Positions 9,060 through 19,143 are shown, counted from the first letter of the stretch. The stretch is DNA of 64,000 nucleotides from an uncultured Selenomonadales bacterium (GCA_946407015.1 CAMJML010000003.1:124001-188000), one strand, 5' to 3'. Notes: generated by a model not told the origin, from the sequence alone. Translations and numbers: made by a program.

Positions 9060-9614
9060 ATGGCAAGAATACAAAAAAAACAAAGACAACAGCAATTGGT
9101 AGAAAAAATAAAATCTAGCCCGTTTCTTACAGATGAGGAACTTGCTAGATTATTAGACGTTAGCATTCAAACCATCCGACTAGACCGGTTAGAACTTGGA
9201 ATCCCGGAATTACGTGAGAGAACGAAGCAAATGGCTGAGGATGCCCAGACAAAAGTAAAATCAATTTCAAAAGGTGAAGTTGTTGGTGAACTGATTGATT
9301 TAGAATTAGGAAAATCGGGAATCTCTATTATGAATATCACTCCCGAAATGGTTTTTGAGCGAACGCAGGTTGCTCGTGGTCATTATGTTTTTTCTCAGGC
9401 TAATTCATTGGCTCTTGCTGTTATTGATGCACCAGCCGCAGTAACTGGAGTAGCTAATATAAAATACAAAACGCCCATTCGTGTGGGCGAGAAATTAGTG
9501 GCAAAAGCTGAAGTGGTGAAACAAAGAGGCAATAAATATTTTGTTTGGGTAAAAACTAGAAATGATGTGCAAGAGGTTTTCCGGGCAAAATTTATTATGG
9601 TCTCACTGGATTAA
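9060..9614 (+). CDS. fapR: fatty acid and phospholipid regulator FapR
   Basis: 184 aa. Known role: DNA-binding repressor of fatty acid and phospholipid synthesis genes, released by malonyl-CoA. Residues 1-60 form a DeoR-like helix-turn-helix ([27 protein letters not shown]), and residues 75-184 the hot-dog effector domain ([18 protein letters not shown], then the [16 protein letters not shown] strand). AGGTGA sits 5 bp before ATG 9060. It heads the plsX-fab operon, matching the Bacillus fapR-plsX-fabD-fabG order, and may repress its own promoter. Confidence 0.95.
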   Translation: MARIQKKQRQQQLVEKIKSSPFLTDEELARLLDVSIQTIRLDRLELGIPELRERTKQMAEDAQTKVKSISKGEVVGELIDLELGKSGISIMNITPEMVFERTQVARGHYVFSQANSLALAVIDAPAAVTGVANIKYKTPIRVGEKLVAKAEVVKQRGNKYFVWVKTRNDVQEVFRAKFIMVSLD

Positions 9615-9630
9615 TGAAGGGAGATACTCA

Positions 9631-10650
9631 ATGAGAGTTGCAGTTGATGCTATGGGTAGCGATTATGCCCCAGAGCAAATCGTGTTAGGAGCAATAGAGG
9701 CTGCTAAAGAGTATCGATGTGACATTGTACTTGTTGGCGATAAAGATCAGATTGAAAAAGTTTTAGATAAAAATGATATTAATGGTCTTAATATTCATAT
9801 TCAGCATGCAAGTGAAGTTATTGAAATGACGGAACATCCTGGGGCCGCAGTACGCAAAAAGAAAGATGCTTCGGTCGTTGTGGCAACAAAGCTGGTTAAA
9901 GAAGGTCAATGCGATGCCGTCATCTCAGCTGGCAGTACCGGTGCAGGTGTGGCGGCAGCCTTGTTCGGATTGGGAAGAATAAAGGGAATTGAACGCCCAA
10001 CCATTGCTACCCCCATTCCTAATATTCAGGGAACGACAGTGCTTCTTGACTCAGGAGCGAATGTTGACAGCAAACCGAAACATCTTGTGCAAAGCGCTAT
10101 TATGGGGTCGCTTTATGCAGAATATGTTTTAGGAATCAAAAGTCCTAGGGTGGGCTTACTAAACATTGGCGAGGAAGAAACGAAAGGCAATGAGCAAGCT
10201 TTAGCTACGTATCCTTTACTGCAGCAATTACAGACTGTAAACTTTATCGGCAACGCTGAAGGACGTGATATTCCTCAGGGAACGGTTGATGTGGTTGTCT
10301 GTGACGGATTTGTCGGCAATGTTGTGTTAAAGTTTGGCGAAGGTTTGGCCAGCGCTATTATGCAGCTTATTAAAGAAGCCGTCAAAAACAGCGGCCTATT
10401 AACTAAACTTGCTTCGCTGATGGTGCTGCCCGCCTTGAGAAGCCTAAAGAAAAAAATTGATTATGCCGAATATGGTGGTGCGCCGCTATTAGGTGTTGAT
10501 GGCTGCTTTATCATCTGCCATGGCAGTTCTAAAGCCAAAGCTATTAAAAATGCGATTCGGGTAGCCATTGAATTTACAGATAATAAGGTTGTTGAACATA
10601 TTCGCGAAAATATTGCAAAGGAGGGGATACTTACTAATGATAATGAATGA
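9631..10650 (+). CDS. plsX: phosphate acyltransferase PlsX
   Basis: 339 aa from ATG 9631 (AAGGGAGA upstream). PlsX transfers acyl chains from acyl-ACP to phosphate, giving the acyl phosphate used by PlsY to start phospholipid synthesis. The N-terminus [15 protein letters not shown] and [26 protein letters not shown] and [17 protein letters not shown] segments are typical. It overlaps fabH by 14 bp, so the two are probably translationally coupled. plsY is not in the window. Confidence 0.96.
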   Translation: MRVAVDAMGSDYAPEQIVLGAIEAAKEYRCDIVLVGDKDQIEKVLDKNDINGLNIHIQHASEVIEMTEHPGAAVRKKKDASVVVATKLVKEGQCDAVISAGSTGAGVAAALFGLGRIKGIERPTIATPIPNIQGTTVLLDSGANVDSKPKHLVQSAIMGSLYAEYVLGIKSPRVGLLNIGEEETKGNEQALATYPLLQQLQTVNFIGNAEGRDIPQGTVDVVVCDGFVGNVVLKFGEGLASAIMQLIKEAVKNSGLLTKLASLMVLPALRSLKKKIDYAEYGGAPLLGVDGCFIICHGSSKAKAIKNAIRVAIEFTDNKVVEHIRENIAKEGILTNDNE

Positions 10651-11641
10651 AAAATCTGTCGGTATCATTGGAACAGGGTCTTATGTTCCCGAAAAGATTG
10701 TCACAAATAAAGAGTTAGAAAAAGTTGTTGAGACTTCAGATGAATGGATTGTTGAGCGGACTGGCATAAAAGAACGGCGAGTTGCAGAGCCAACCATTGC
10801 AACATCGGATTTGGCAACAAAGGCTGCTGAAATTGCGCTGGCTGATGCAGGGGTATCGGCTGATGAAATTGATTTAATTATAGTGGCTACAGTAACCCCG
10901 GATATGTCGTTTCCGTCGGTCGCTTGCATTGTCCAAGATAATATCAAAGCGAAGAATGCCGCAGCTTTTGATTTGTCGGCTGCTTGCTCAGGATTTACTT
11001 ATGGTCTAGTAGTTGGTAGTTTGTTTATAAAAAATGGTATCTATAATAAAGTATTAGTCATTGGTGCAGAGACCCTGTCCAAAATTATTGACTGGAATGA
11101 CCGCAATACCTGTATTCTTTTTGGTGATGGTGCAGGAGCCGCCGTATTAGGAAAAGTTGAGGATGGTTATGGTGTTTTAGGGGTTGAACTAGGGTCAGAC
11201 GGCAGTGGCGGTGACTTGTTAAAGCTTCCGGCCGGAGGTTCGCGCCAACCGGTTTCTGTTGAAACTATTGATAATCGCTTACATTTTATTCACATGAATG
11301 GTAATGAAGTATTCAAGTTTGCTGTCAAAATCATGGGTGAGGCTGCAGTGAAAGCTCTTGATGATGCAGGCTTAAGTCCGGATGATATTAATTGCTTGAT
11401 TCCACATCAGGCTAACATCCGAATCATTCAATCAGCGGCCAAGCGCCTTAAAGTTCCAATGGAAAAGGTCATGGTGAATGTTGATAAGTACGGTAATACA
11501 TCGGCTGCATCAATACCAATTGCCTTAGATGAGGCGGCAAGAAGTAACCGGATCAAAAAGGACGATATTGTTGTTCTGGTTGGATTTGGTGCTGGACTCA
11601 CTTGGGCGTCATGTGTATTAAAATGGTGCAAGGAGGATTAG
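10637..11641 (+). CDS. fabH: 3-oxoacyl-ACP synthase III (FabH)
   Basis: 334 aa. Initiates fatty acid synthesis by condensing acyl-CoA with malonyl-ACP. Catalytic triad intact: Cys117 (AACSGF), His257 (PHQAN) and Asn287 (GNTSAAS). Start ATG 10637 lies about 10 bp after AAAGGAGGGG and inside the end of plsX. Whether it prefers acetyl-CoA or branched primers cannot be read from the sequence. Confidence 0.96.
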   Translation: MIMNEKSVGIIGTGSYVPEKIVTNKELEKVVETSDEWIVERTGIKERRVAEPTIATSDLATKAAEIALADAGVSADEIDLIIVATVTPDMSFPSVACIVQDNIKAKNAAAFDLSAACSGFTYGLVVGSLFIKNGIYNKVLVIGAETLSKIIDWNDRNTCILFGDGAGAAVLGKVEDGYGVLGVELGSDGSGGDLLKLPAGGSRQPVSVETIDNRLHFIHMNGNEVFKFAVKIMGEAAVKALDDAGLSPDDINCLIPHQANIRIIQSAAKRLKVPMEKVMVNVDKYGNTSAASIPIALDEAARSNRIKKDDIVVLVGFGAGLTWASCVLKWCKED

Positions 11642-12589
11642 ATGTTGTTGAATAGTAATATTTGCCAATTGTTGAAGATTAAATATCCAATCTTACAAGG
11701 CGGAATGGCTTGGATTGCAACCGCCGAATTAGTGGCCGCAGTATCAAATGCCGGCGGTTTGGGTGTTATTGGCGCTGGCCATATGCCTCCTGATGCGCTG
11801 CGTAATGAAATTAAAAAGACAAAAGCATTAACCAACAAACCTTTTGGTGTCAATATTATGCTGATGTCTCCCTATGTCAAAGAAGTTATGCAAGTCGTCA
11901 TTGATGAGCGAGTTCCAGTTGTTACTACCGGAGCTGGAAATCCTGGCGAGTATATTCCGGCATTGAAAGAAATTGGCAGCAAAGTCATTCCAGTAGTTGC
12001 CTCTGTAGCTTTAGCGAAGCGTTTAGAAAGAACCGGTGTGGATGCGTTAATTGCTGAAGGAATGGAAAGCGGTGGTCATGTAGGAGAAATTACAACCATG
12101 GCCCTGGTACCGCAAATTGTAGATGCTGTTAGCATTCCAGTTATTGCCGCCGGTGGTATAGCTGATTCAAGAGGGGTTGTAGCTGCACTGGCTTTAGGGG
12201 CGCAAGGAGTACAAATTGGTTCTCGGTTTGTTGCTTCGCAGGAATGTATTGCTCATGTAAACTATAAGCAAGCCGTATTAAAGGCAAAAGATCGTTCCAC
12301 CGTTGTAACAGGTGTATCAACCGGGCATCCCGTTAGGGTTATTGCCAATAAATTAACCCGTGAATACAGTGAGATGGAGAAGCGGGGAGCCAGCGCAGAA
12401 GAACTGGAAAACCTTGGTGCTGGAAAATTGAGAATTGCCGCGCATGAAGGTGATGTCGATTATGGATCGGTTATGATTGGACAGATCGCCGGTATGATTG
12501 ATTGTGTAAAATCAGTTGATGAGATTATTCAAGATTTAGTCAAAGGAATACCTGCGGTAATGACTGATATCAAAAATATTGTGGAATGA
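11642..12589 (+). CDS. fabK: enoyl-ACP reductase II (FabK)
   Basis: 315 aa flavoprotein of the nitronate monooxygenase fold. FabK reduces trans-2-enoyl-ACP with NAD(P)H and FMN and replaces FabI in many Firmicutes. Visible: PILQGGMAWI at the N-terminus, the ESGGH histidine, AAGGIADSRGVVAALALGAQGVQIGSRF phosphate-binding region. ATG directly abuts the fabH stop. Position within the fab operon supports FabK rather than a nitronate oxidase. No fabI or fabL is seen. Confidence 0.92.
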   Translation: MLLNSNICQLLKIKYPILQGGMAWIATAELVAAVSNAGGLGVIGAGHMPPDALRNEIKKTKALTNKPFGVNIMLMSPYVKEVMQVVIDERVPVVTTGAGNPGEYIPALKEIGSKVIPVVASVALAKRLERTGVDALIAEGMESGGHVGEITTMALVPQIVDAVSIPVIAAGGIADSRGVVAALALGAQGVQIGSRFVASQECIAHVNYKQAVLKAKDRSTVVTGVSTGHPVRVIANKLTREYSEMEKRGASAEELENLGAGKLRIAAHEGDVDYGSVMIGQIAGMIDCVKSVDEIIQDLVKGIPAVMTDIKNIVE

Positions 12590-12605
12590 TATAAGGAGAA
12601 TAACG

Positions 12606-13550
12606 ATGGGGAAAGTTGCTTTTGTATTCCCGGGCCAAGGCTCACAAGTCGTTGGGATGGGCAAGGAACTTTATGAAAAGTATGATATTGCCAAAGAGTT
12701 ATTTCATCAGGCAGATCAGGCCTTAGGCTATTCAATTATGGATTTGTGCTTTAATGGCCCGGAAGAAGAACTACGCAAGACCTCCAATACTCAGCCTGCT
12801 ATTTTGACAATGAGTGTCATCTGCTACGAGTTATTAAAACAACATGGCATCACTCCGGATATCGTTGCTGGACATAGCCTGGGTGAATATTCGGCATTGG
12901 TTGCGGCTGGATCACTGAAATTTAGTGATGCTGTACTGCTGGTGCATAAACGCGGACAGTTTATGCAGCAAGCGGTACCGATTGGGGAAGGCAGTATGGC
13001 TGCTATTTTAGGACTTGATCGGGCAACCATTATTGAGATTTGTGAAAAAGTGCAAAGTCAATACGGGGCTGTTCAGGCTGTTAATTTTAATTGTCCCGGA
13101 CAGGTTGTCATAGCAGGCAAAGCAGATGCTGTCGAAAAAGCGGTCGAACTCTTGAAAGCGGCTGGAGCAAAACGTGCTGTTATGCTTCCGGTAAGCGCTC
13201 CTTTTCATAGTACTCTGATGAAGCCGGCAGCGGTTCAGTTAGCCGGTGAACTGGATAAGGTTTCTGTTCATGACGCGCAAATCCCAGTTGTTGCTAATGT
13301 AGATGGTAAGATTATAACCACCGGGGCGACAATTAAAAACTCGTTGGTTGAGCAAGCTGCCAGCCCTGTCAAATGGGAAGATTGCGTTGCTGAGATGGTT
13401 GACTATGGTGCTGATCTTTTCGTTGAGGTTGGTCCAGGCAAGGTCTTGACCGGCTTTACTAAAAAAATTGCCAAAGAAGTTCAAAATCTCAATGTTGAAG
13501 ATATTGCATCCTTAGAAAAAACCCTTGATTATTTCAAGGAGGTTCGCTAA
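12606..13550 (+). CDS. fabD: malonyl-CoA:ACP transacylase
   Basis: 314 aa from ATG 12606 (ATAAGGAGAA upstream). Loads malonyl groups onto ACP. The active-site elbow GHSLG holds Ser91, His201 lies in APFHSTLM, and FPGQGSQ is at residues 8-14, all typical. The operon's malonyl-ACP from this step feeds FabH and FabF. The next gene fabG begins 1 bp after the stop. Confidence 0.96.
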   Translation: MGKVAFVFPGQGSQVVGMGKELYEKYDIAKELFHQADQALGYSIMDLCFNGPEEELRKTSNTQPAILTMSVICYELLKQHGITPDIVAGHSLGEYSALVAAGSLKFSDAVLLVHKRGQFMQQAVPIGEGSMAAILGLDRATIIEICEKVQSQYGAVQAVNFNCPGQVVIAGKADAVEKAVELLKAAGAKRAVMLPVSAPFHSTLMKPAAVQLAGELDKVSVHDAQIPVVANVDGKIITTGATIKNSLVEQAASPVKWEDCVAEMVDYGADLFVEVGPGKVLTGFTKKIAKEVQNLNVEDIASLEKTLDYFKEVR

Positions 13551-13551
13551 A

Positions 13552-14295
13552 ATGCATTTAGATGGCAAAGTGGCACTTATTACCGGCGCTTCCAGAGGAA
13601 TAGGCCGTTCAGTAGCCATTGATCTGGCTAAAGCTGGTGCAAAGGTGGTTATCAATTATGCTGGTAATGTTGCAGCAGCCCAGGAGGCTGAACAACTTAT
13701 CAAGGCTGCTGGCGGGGAAGTTTTATTGATTCAAGGTGATGTTTCCAATGCTGAAGCCGTCGATACGATGGTAACTCAAATCATGGATCAATTTGGCCGT
13801 ATTGATATCTTAGTTAATAATGCCGGAATCACTCGTGACAATTTACTGATGCGAATGAAAGAAGCCGATTGGGATGCCGTAATGAATATCAACCTTAAAG
13901 GTATCTTCAATTGCACCAAAGCCGTTTCACGGATTATGATGAAGCAAAAAAGTGGTAAGATTATCAATATGACATCGGTTGTCGGGTTAACCGGCAATGC
14001 CGGCCAGGCAAATTATGCGGCTGCAAAGGCCGGCGTAATTGGCTTTACTAAATCCATGGCAAAAGAGCTGGCTTCACGGGGAATTACCGTGAATGCAATT
14101 GCGCCAGGATTTATCGCAACCGATATGACGGCTGTTCTTTCTGAGCAAATTAAATCGGAACTGGTCACGAAAATTCCATTAGGTAGATTAGGTTCGCCTG
14201 AAGATATTTCTGCTGCCGTATTATTTTTAGTTTCAGAGGCAGCCAACTATATTACTGGTCAGACTTTGAATGTTGATGGCGGTATGGTAATGTAA
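13552..14295 (+). CDS. fabG: 3-oxoacyl-ACP reductase
   Basis: 247 aa short-chain dehydrogenase. Reduces 3-oxoacyl-ACP with NADPH. Cofactor loop TGASRGIG (11-18), NNAG (89-92) and the catalytic Ser142-Tyr155-Lys159 are present; the C-terminus [13 protein letters not shown] is typical of FabG. Start ATG 13552 follows AAGGAGG lying in the last codons of fabD. A longer in-frame start at 13525 overlaps fabD and lacks support. Confidence 0.96.
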   Translation: MHLDGKVALITGASRGIGRSVAIDLAKAGAKVVINYAGNVAAAQEAEQLIKAAGGEVLLIQGDVSNAEAVDTMVTQIMDQFGRIDILVNNAGITRDNLLMRMKEADWDAVMNINLKGIFNCTKAVSRIMMKQKSGKIINMTSVVGLTGNAGQANYAAAKAGVIGFTKSMAKELASRGITVNAIAPGFIATDMTAVLSEQIKSELVTKIPLGRLGSPEDISAAVLFLVSEAANYITGQTLNVDGGMVM

Positions 14296-14320
14296 AAATC
14301 CTTGGAAGGAGGTGAATATC

Positions 14321-14557
14321 ATGACAACTTTTGACAAAGTTAAAGAAATCGTTGTAGAACAACTAGGCGTAGATGAAGCTGATGTTGCTATGGATTCTAC
14401 TTTTATCGATGATCTGGGTGCAGATTCTCTTGATATTGTTGAGTTGATTATGGCGTTTGAAGAGGAATTTAATATTGAGATTCCTGATGAAGTGGCCGAA
14501 AAAATTAAAACAGTAAAAGACGCTGTGACCTACATAGACCAAGAGAAGCAAGGCTAA
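14321..14557 (+). CDS. acpP: acyl carrier protein
   Basis: 78 aa acidic protein from ATG 14321, behind GAAGGAGGTGA. The phosphopantetheine attachment site is Ser36 in [10 protein letters not shown]. It carries the growing acyl chain for FabD, FabH, FabG, FabK, FabF and PlsX, all encoded nearby. Followed by a stable hairpin that may limit read-through to the downstream genes and so raise ACP dose relative to them. Confidence 0.97.
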   Translation: MTTFDKVKEIVVEQLGVDEADVAMDSTFIDDLGADSLDIVELIMAFEEEFNIEIPDEVAEKIKTVKDAVTYIDQEKQG

Positions 14558-14572
14558 AGATATTACCGTAAT

Positions 14573-14611
14573 AAGAAAGTCCCGTGAAAGTTCCTTTTAC
14601 GGGACTTTCTT
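14573..14611 (+). terminator. hairpin after acpP (partial terminator or attenuator)
   Basis: AAGAAAGTCCCGT (14573-14585) pairs with ACGGGACTTTCTT (14599-14611) across a 13-base loop. The 3' arm is itself T-rich but no clean U-tract follows, so read-through into the downstream fabK-like and fabF genes is expected. Confidence 0.65.
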
Positions 14612-14647
14612 AAAGGTAATGCGTTACTTGAATGGAGGAGTTATTTC

Positions 14648-15595
14648 TTGAAACTTCCAGAGCTTAAAATTGGCCCTCATGTGGCTAAAGTACCTATAAT
14701 ACAAGGTGGAATGGCAATCCGAATTTCGACTGCCCGTCTGGCTGCAGCCGTAGCTGAAGAAGGCGGTATCGGTCTTATTGCTGCGTCGGGTATGGCTTTT
14801 GATGAATTGCGTTATGAAATCCGGTTAGCCCGCTCGTTGACTAAAGGGATCATTGGCATCAATGCAATGGTTGCAGCAAGAGAATTTGCCGGCCTTGTTA
14901 AAACCGCAATTGATGAAGGTATTGATTTGGTAGTAGCAGGAGCAGGTTTTTCACGTGATGTTTTTGCCCTTGGTAAAGAATCAGGAACACCAATCGTAAC
15001 GATGGTTTCGTCGGTTAAAGTAGCTAAAATATCTGAAAAATTGGGAGCTGCAGCTGTTGTTGTAGAAGGCAAGGAAGCCGGCGGTCATCTTGGTACCGAT
15101 CAATCAATGCGGGTTTTGCTACCTGAAATTAAAAAAGCTGTGAATATTCCTGTTATTGGTGCTGGCGGAGTCATGTCAGGACAAGATATTGTCGATGTAC
15201 TCAAACTAGGAGCCGATGGCGTCCAAATGGGAACTCGGTTTGCTGCCAGTGTAGAATCAAATGCTGCACCTGCTCTGAAAGAATTTTATTTGAAAGCTAA
15301 AGCTGAAGATATTGTTTTGATTAAAAGTCCTGTTGGCCTCCCGGGACAAGCCGTAAATAATCCTTTTGCTCAGAAAATTATTGAAGGTACCGTGCCAGTA
15401 CCTGATTCATGTGATGCCTGTCTCAAACATTGTGCTAAAAACTTTTGTATTATTAAAGCGCTTATTCGCGCTCAGCAGGGTGACGTGGAATCAGGATTAG
15501 TGTTTTCTGGCGAGTACATTCATAAAATAGAAGAAATACTACCGGTAAAAGAAATATTTGCTAGACTTCTTCGTGAAGTAGAAGCTATAAATTAG
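14648..15595 (+). CDS. second FabK-like / nitronate monooxygenase family flavoprotein
   Basis: 315 aa, TTG start behind GGAGGAG at 14634-14640. Same fold as the FabK at 11642: IIQGGMAIRIS, the EAGGH histidine (147) and GAGGVMSGQDIVDVLKLGADGVQMGTRF phosphate-binding segment. It differs by a C-terminal cysteine cluster, Cys255-x2-Cys258-x3-Cys262-x4-Cys267 (CDACLKHCAKNFC), absent from FabK proper, suggesting a metal or iron-sulfur site. It could be an alternative enoyl reductase or an oxidoreductase of unknown substrate; location before fabF favours a lipid role. Confidence 0.8.
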   Translation: MKLPELKIGPHVAKVPIIQGGMAIRISTARLAAAVAEEGGIGLIAASGMAFDELRYEIRLARSLTKGIIGINAMVAAREFAGLVKTAIDEGIDLVVAGAGFSRDVFALGKESGTPIVTMVSSVKVAKISEKLGAAAVVVEGKEAGGHLGTDQSMRVLLPEIKKAVNIPVIGAGGVMSGQDIVDVLKLGADGVQMGTRFAASVESNAAPALKEFYLKAKAEDIVLIKSPVGLPGQAVNNPFAQKIIEGTVPVPDSCDACLKHCAKNFCIIKALIRAQQGDVESGLVFSGEYIHKIEEILPVKEIFARLLREVEAIN

Positions 15596-15609
15596 CGGGG
15601 TGATATTGT

Positions 15610-16851
15610 TTGAAAAAGAGAGTTGTAGTTACAGGCATAGGCGCTATTACACCTGTAGGTATTGGTAAAGAAGAATTTTGGCAATCCCTTTTGGCTGGCA
15701 AGTCAGGAATTGGTCCGATTACTCGGTTTGATGCAAGTGAATATACAACACGTATCGCTGGCGAAGTAAAGGATTTTGAACCAGCAAAGTATATAGATAA
15801 AAAAGAAGCCAAGCGTATGGATAGATGTACGCAATTTGCTGTAGCAGCGGCCAGAATGGCATTTGAAGATTCCGGCATGGATCTGGACAAAGAAGATCGC
15901 GCTCGTATTGGCGTTGTAGTTGGTACGGGGATTGGCGGCATTGATACATTGCATGATCAATATAGAACATTGTTTGATAAAGGCCCTGGCAGAATCAGTC
16001 CGTTTTTTGTACCGATGATGATTGCCAATATGGCTGCAGGACAAACCTCAATTACTTTTGGTTTGCAAGGACCTAGTACTTGTGTGGTTACAGCCTGCGC
16101 TACAGGTACAAATTCCATTGGGGATGCATTTAAAATCATTCAACGTGGCGATGCGGATGTGATGGTTGCTGGCGGAACTGAGGCTTGCATTTCACCGGCG
16201 GCTGTTGCAGGGTTTTGCGCAATGAAAGCGATGTCGACCCGTAATGATGAGCCGCAAAAAGCATCACGCCCATTTGAAAAAGAACGTGATGGTTTTGTTA
16301 TGGGCGAAGGCGCCGGTATTGTCATTCTGGAGAGTCTGGAACATGCATTGGCAAGAGGTGCTCATATTTATGCTGAATTAGCCGGCTATGGCTTTAATGC
16401 CGATGCTTATCATATCACGGCTCCAGCTCCGGAAGGGGTTCAAGCAGCAAAATGCATGGAAATGGCCATAAAAGATGCCGGTCTTTTGCCAAGCGATGTG
16501 AGTTACATTAATGCGCATGGGACATCAACACCACTTAACGACAAAAATGAGTCGCTGGCTATTAAGTCACTGTTCGGTGATCATGCCTATAAATTAGCGG
16601 TTAGTTCAATTAAATCCATGACCGGACATTTACTTGGTGCGGCGGGTGGTATTGAAGCGATTGCTTCTGTTCTTAGCGTAGAGAACGATATCGTTCCACC
16701 AACGATCAATTATGAAGTTCCAGACAGTGATTTAGATTTAGATTATGTTCCGAATGTTGCTCGAAAACATGTTGTAAATGTAGCGATTTCCAACTCATTT
16801 GGATTTGGCGGGCATAATGCAACCATTCTGGTTAAAAAGTATAAGCCCTAA
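15610..16851 (+). CDS. fabF: 3-oxoacyl-ACP synthase II
   Basis: 413 aa. Elongating condensing enzyme of fatty acid synthesis. Catalytic Cys163 (TACATGTNS), His303 ([11 protein letters not shown]) and His340 ([11 protein letters not shown]) are intact. TTG start at 15610 after GGGGTGAT gives the canonical [16 protein letters not shown] opening. rnc follows 5 bp later, the fabF-rnc adjacency common in many bacteria. No fabZ or acetyl-CoA carboxylase genes are in the window. Confidence 0.96.
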   Translation: MKKRVVVTGIGAITPVGIGKEEFWQSLLAGKSGIGPITRFDASEYTTRIAGEVKDFEPAKYIDKKEAKRMDRCTQFAVAAARMAFEDSGMDLDKEDRARIGVVVGTGIGGIDTLHDQYRTLFDKGPGRISPFFVPMMIANMAAGQTSITFGLQGPSTCVVTACATGTNSIGDAFKIIQRGDADVMVAGGTEACISPAAVAGFCAMKAMSTRNDEPQKASRPFEKERDGFVMGEGAGIVILESLEHALARGAHIYAELAGYGFNADAYHITAPAPEGVQAAKCMEMAIKDAGLLPSDVSYINAHGTSTPLNDKNESLAIKSLFGDHAYKLAVSSIKSMTGHLLGAAGGIEAIASVLSVENDIVPPTINYEVPDSDLDLDYVPNVARKHVVNVAISNSFGFGGHNATILVKKYKP

Positions 16852-16856
16852 ATCTT

Positions 16857-17579
16857 ATGAACACCAAAATCGATAGACAACGACATTCGGCGCTGATGGA
16901 TCTTTGTGAACGTTTAGGTGTGAATATAGCTAATTTGGAATTATTGCACCAAGCCCTCATTCATACATCTTTTGCTAATGAGACGAAAGGTGCCGGTGTT
17001 ATTCATAATGAACGCCTGGAATTTCTTGGTGATGCTGTATTAGATTTAGTTATTAGTGAATATTTATTTAAACATTTTCCTCACTTACCTGAAGGAGAAC
17101 TGACTAAAGCCAGGGCGGCAATTGTTTGCGAGGCAACAATTGCCAGTCGAGCTGCTGCTTTAAATATTGGACAATATTTGCTTTTAGGAAAAGGTGAGCT
17201 GGTATCTGGCGGCCGGGAGCGAATTTCCATATTAGCGGATTCGTTTGAAGCCATTATTGGAGCCATTTATTTGGATGGTGGATTTGCGGTGGCATCTGCT
17301 TTTGTATTAAAACAGCTAAAAAATCACCTCGCCTTAGTGGAGACTGGTGATTATGTGAAAGATTACAAAACCTTGCTGCAGGAAGTCGTTCAACGCAATA
17401 ATGACAGCCGGATTGTTTATGAAATTATTGCTGAACGCGGCCCAGATCATGATAAGATTTTCGAAATTGCTGTTTTAATCAACGCAAAACAATTTGGCAT
17501 CGGACTTGGTAAAAGCAAAAAAGAAGCTGAGCAACAAGCTGCTAAACAAGCATTAAGCAAATTAAATTCAAGTAATTAG
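16857..17579 (+). CDS. rnc: ribonuclease III
   Basis: 240 aa. Cleaves double-stranded RNA, including rRNA precursors. RNase III signature NERLEFLGDAVL at residues 51-62 with the metal-binding acidic residues; a double-stranded RNA-binding domain occupies about 160-236 (DYKTLLQEVVQ ... GKSKKEAEQQAAKQAL). ATG start 5 bp after fabF and no separate promoter seen. In Bacillus, rnc is followed by smc-ftsY; here two genes are inserted before smc. Confidence 0.96.
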   Translation: MNTKIDRQRHSALMDLCERLGVNIANLELLHQALIHTSFANETKGAGVIHNERLEFLGDAVLDLVISEYLFKHFPHLPEGELTKARAAIVCEATIASRAAALNIGQYLLLGKGELVSGGRERISILADSFEAIIGAIYLDGGFAVASAFVLKQLKNHLALVETGDYVKDYKTLLQEVVQRNNDSRIVYEIIAERGPDHDKIFEIAVLINAKQFGIGLGKSKKEAEQQAAKQALSKLNSSN

Positions 17580-17604
17580 ATGGGTAACCTCATGGGTTGC
17601 CCAT
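17580..17604 (+). terminator. hairpin after rnc
   Basis: ATGGGTAACC (17580-17589) pairs with GGTTGCCCAT (17595-17604), one G-T pair, 5-base loop. Only TTCTGC follows, so it is a weak terminator or a processing site at most. Confidence 0.45.
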
Positions 17605-17621
17605 TTCTGCTATGAGGTTGT

Positions 17622-18674
17622 ATGAAAAATTTTATTATTCCTATATTCATACCGCATTTCGGCTGTATTCACGAATGTATTTTTTGCAATCAACGAAAGA
17701 TTACCGGTGTAGAGACACCGGTTTCTCCTTTGCAAATTGCTCAGCTGATTGAAAGTCAGCTAGCGGGGATTACCAAGCCGCGAAACATTGAAGTCGCATT
17801 TTATGGCGGCAGTTTTACTGCTTTATCTGTCAAGATGCAGCAGTCTTTGCTCATGCCTGCCTATCGGTTGTTACAAACTGGGAAAATCCATGCCATTCGC
17901 CTTTCGACGAGACCGGACTGCGTCAATGATGAAATAGTCAACTTTCTTTATTCCTTGGGAGTTACGACCATTGAATTAGGAGTCCAATCGCTTGATGATA
18001 ACGTTTTAAAAACAGCCTGCCGTGGTCATACCCGGCAAGATGTCTTCAAAGCTGTTACCGCGGTCCGTAAACGGCCTATTCAATGTGGTCTGCAATTAAT
18101 GCCCGGACTTCCCGGAGAGGATTATTGGAGTTTAATTTCAACCGCTGAAGAAGCGCGGCAACTTACCCCGGATTTTATCCGCATCTACCCAACGCTTGTG
18201 ATTGCTCACACAAAATTGGCGGAATTATATCTCCAAGGTGCCTATCAGCCGTTATCGTTAGATCAAGCGATAAAACGTACGGCTTATATCAAGTTGTTAT
18301 TTGAACGCAGCGCCATTAAAATAATCAGAACCGGCTTGCAGGCAACAACTGATTTGGCTGATACGGATGTTGTTTTGGCTGGTCCCTATCATCCCGCATT
18401 TGGAGAATTGGTAGACAGTTATTTGTTTTGGGTTATGATCACACAATTTTTTGATCACTGGCCCCATCACAATCTTGAAGTCGTGATTCACCATCATCCC
18501 AAAGATACTTCGAAAATTCGCGGCAATAAAAATAATAATTTACATAAATGGCATCAACAGTATTCATTTCGCGACATTACGTTGATCCCTGATGGTTCGA
18601 CCCCAGGTGAAGTGGTCATAAGCTATCATGGACAACAGTATACTCTGAATAAATTTATGCTCGAGCATGTTTAA
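17622..18674 (+). CDS. radical SAM protein (Elp3/HemN-like)
   Basis: 350 aa. Cys15-x3-Cys19-x2-Cys22 (CIHECIFC) after a PIFIPHFGC leader is a radical SAM 4Fe-4S site of the Elp3-like subgroup. AFYGGSFTAL (glycine-rich SAM motif) and TIELGVQSLDDNVL follow. No acetyltransferase domain as in full Elp3. The substrate is unknown; it is found near rnc and smc in several Firmicutes from memory, suggesting a housekeeping role perhaps in RNA modification. ATG 17622 follows GAGGTTGT. Confidence 0.82.
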   Translation: MKNFIIPIFIPHFGCIHECIFCNQRKITGVETPVSPLQIAQLIESQLAGITKPRNIEVAFYGGSFTALSVKMQQSLLMPAYRLLQTGKIHAIRLSTRPDCVNDEIVNFLYSLGVTTIELGVQSLDDNVLKTACRGHTRQDVFKAVTAVRKRPIQCGLQLMPGLPGEDYWSLISTAEEARQLTPDFIRIYPTLVIAHTKLAELYLQGAYQPLSLDQAIKRTAYIKLLFERSAIKIIRTGLQATTDLADTDVVLAGPYHPAFGELVDSYLFWVMITQFFDHWPHHNLEVVIHHHPKDTSKIRGNKNNNLHKWHQQYSFRDITLIPDGSTPGEVVISYHGQQYTLNKFMLEHV

Positions 18675-18683
18675 TTTTACAAA

Positions 18684-18711
18684 GAAGGAATTTTTAGGAA
18701 AAAAGCAGAAT
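18684..18711 (+). promoter_or_regulatory. candidate sigma-H promoter for spoVS
   Basis: GAAGGAATT at 18684-18692, 12 bp, GCAGAAT at 18705-18711 fits the Bacillus sigma-H pattern RnAGGAwWW-N11/12-RnnGAAT. spoVS of Bacillus subtilis is known to be sigma-H dependent, which supports the assignment. Confidence 0.65.
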
Positions 18712-18752
18712 ACTTTTAGATATAAGCCCTTACACTAAAGGAGGTTTAACTA

Positions 18753-19013
18753 ATGGAGGTTCTTAAAGTATCTGCACAATCAAATCCTAAATCTGTAGCA
18801 GGCGCTCTAGCTGCTGTTCTTAGAGAAAGAGGAACCGCTGAGGTTCAGGCAGTAGGAGCCGGGGCAGTCAATCAGGCGATTAAAGCCATTGCAATCGCTC
18901 GTGGTTTTGTTGCACCTAATGGAATTGATCTTGTAAGTGTTCCTGCTTTTGCCGAAATTTCCATTGAAGGGGAAGAGCGAACCGCGATTCGCTTTATTGT
19001 TGAGCCGCGCTAG
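18753..19013 (+). CDS. spoVS: stage V sporulation protein S
   Basis: 86 aa, Alba-fold small protein; sequence MEVLKVSAQSNPKSVAGALA and GFVAPNGIDLVSVPAF are nearly invariant across spore formers. In Bacillus it affects early sporulation, septation and coat formation, probably by binding nucleic acid. AAAGGAGGT precedes ATG 18753. It stands alone with its own sigma-H-type promoter and terminator, so it is likely switched on at the onset of sporulation. Good evidence that the organism can form spores. Confidence 0.96.
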   Translation: MEVLKVSAQSNPKSVAGALAAVLRERGTAEVQAVGAGAVNQAIKAIAIARGFVAPNGIDLVSVPAFAEISIEGEERTAIRFIVEPR

Positions 19014-19026
19014 GTATTGAATGAGT

Positions 19027-19057
19027 AAAACCTGTTTGCTTGGCAAACAGGTTTTTT
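19027..19057 (+). terminator. intrinsic terminator of spoVS
   Basis: AAAACCTGTTTGC (19027-19039) pairs with GCAAACAGGTTTT (19043-19055) and runs into a T-tract. Confidence 0.9.
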
Positions 19058-19143
19058 GCTATTCTAGACGAAATGTTTATTGTATAATAATGATGATTAT
19101 ATCTCTTTTTATAGAATTAGATGTATTGGATTGGTGATTTGAT

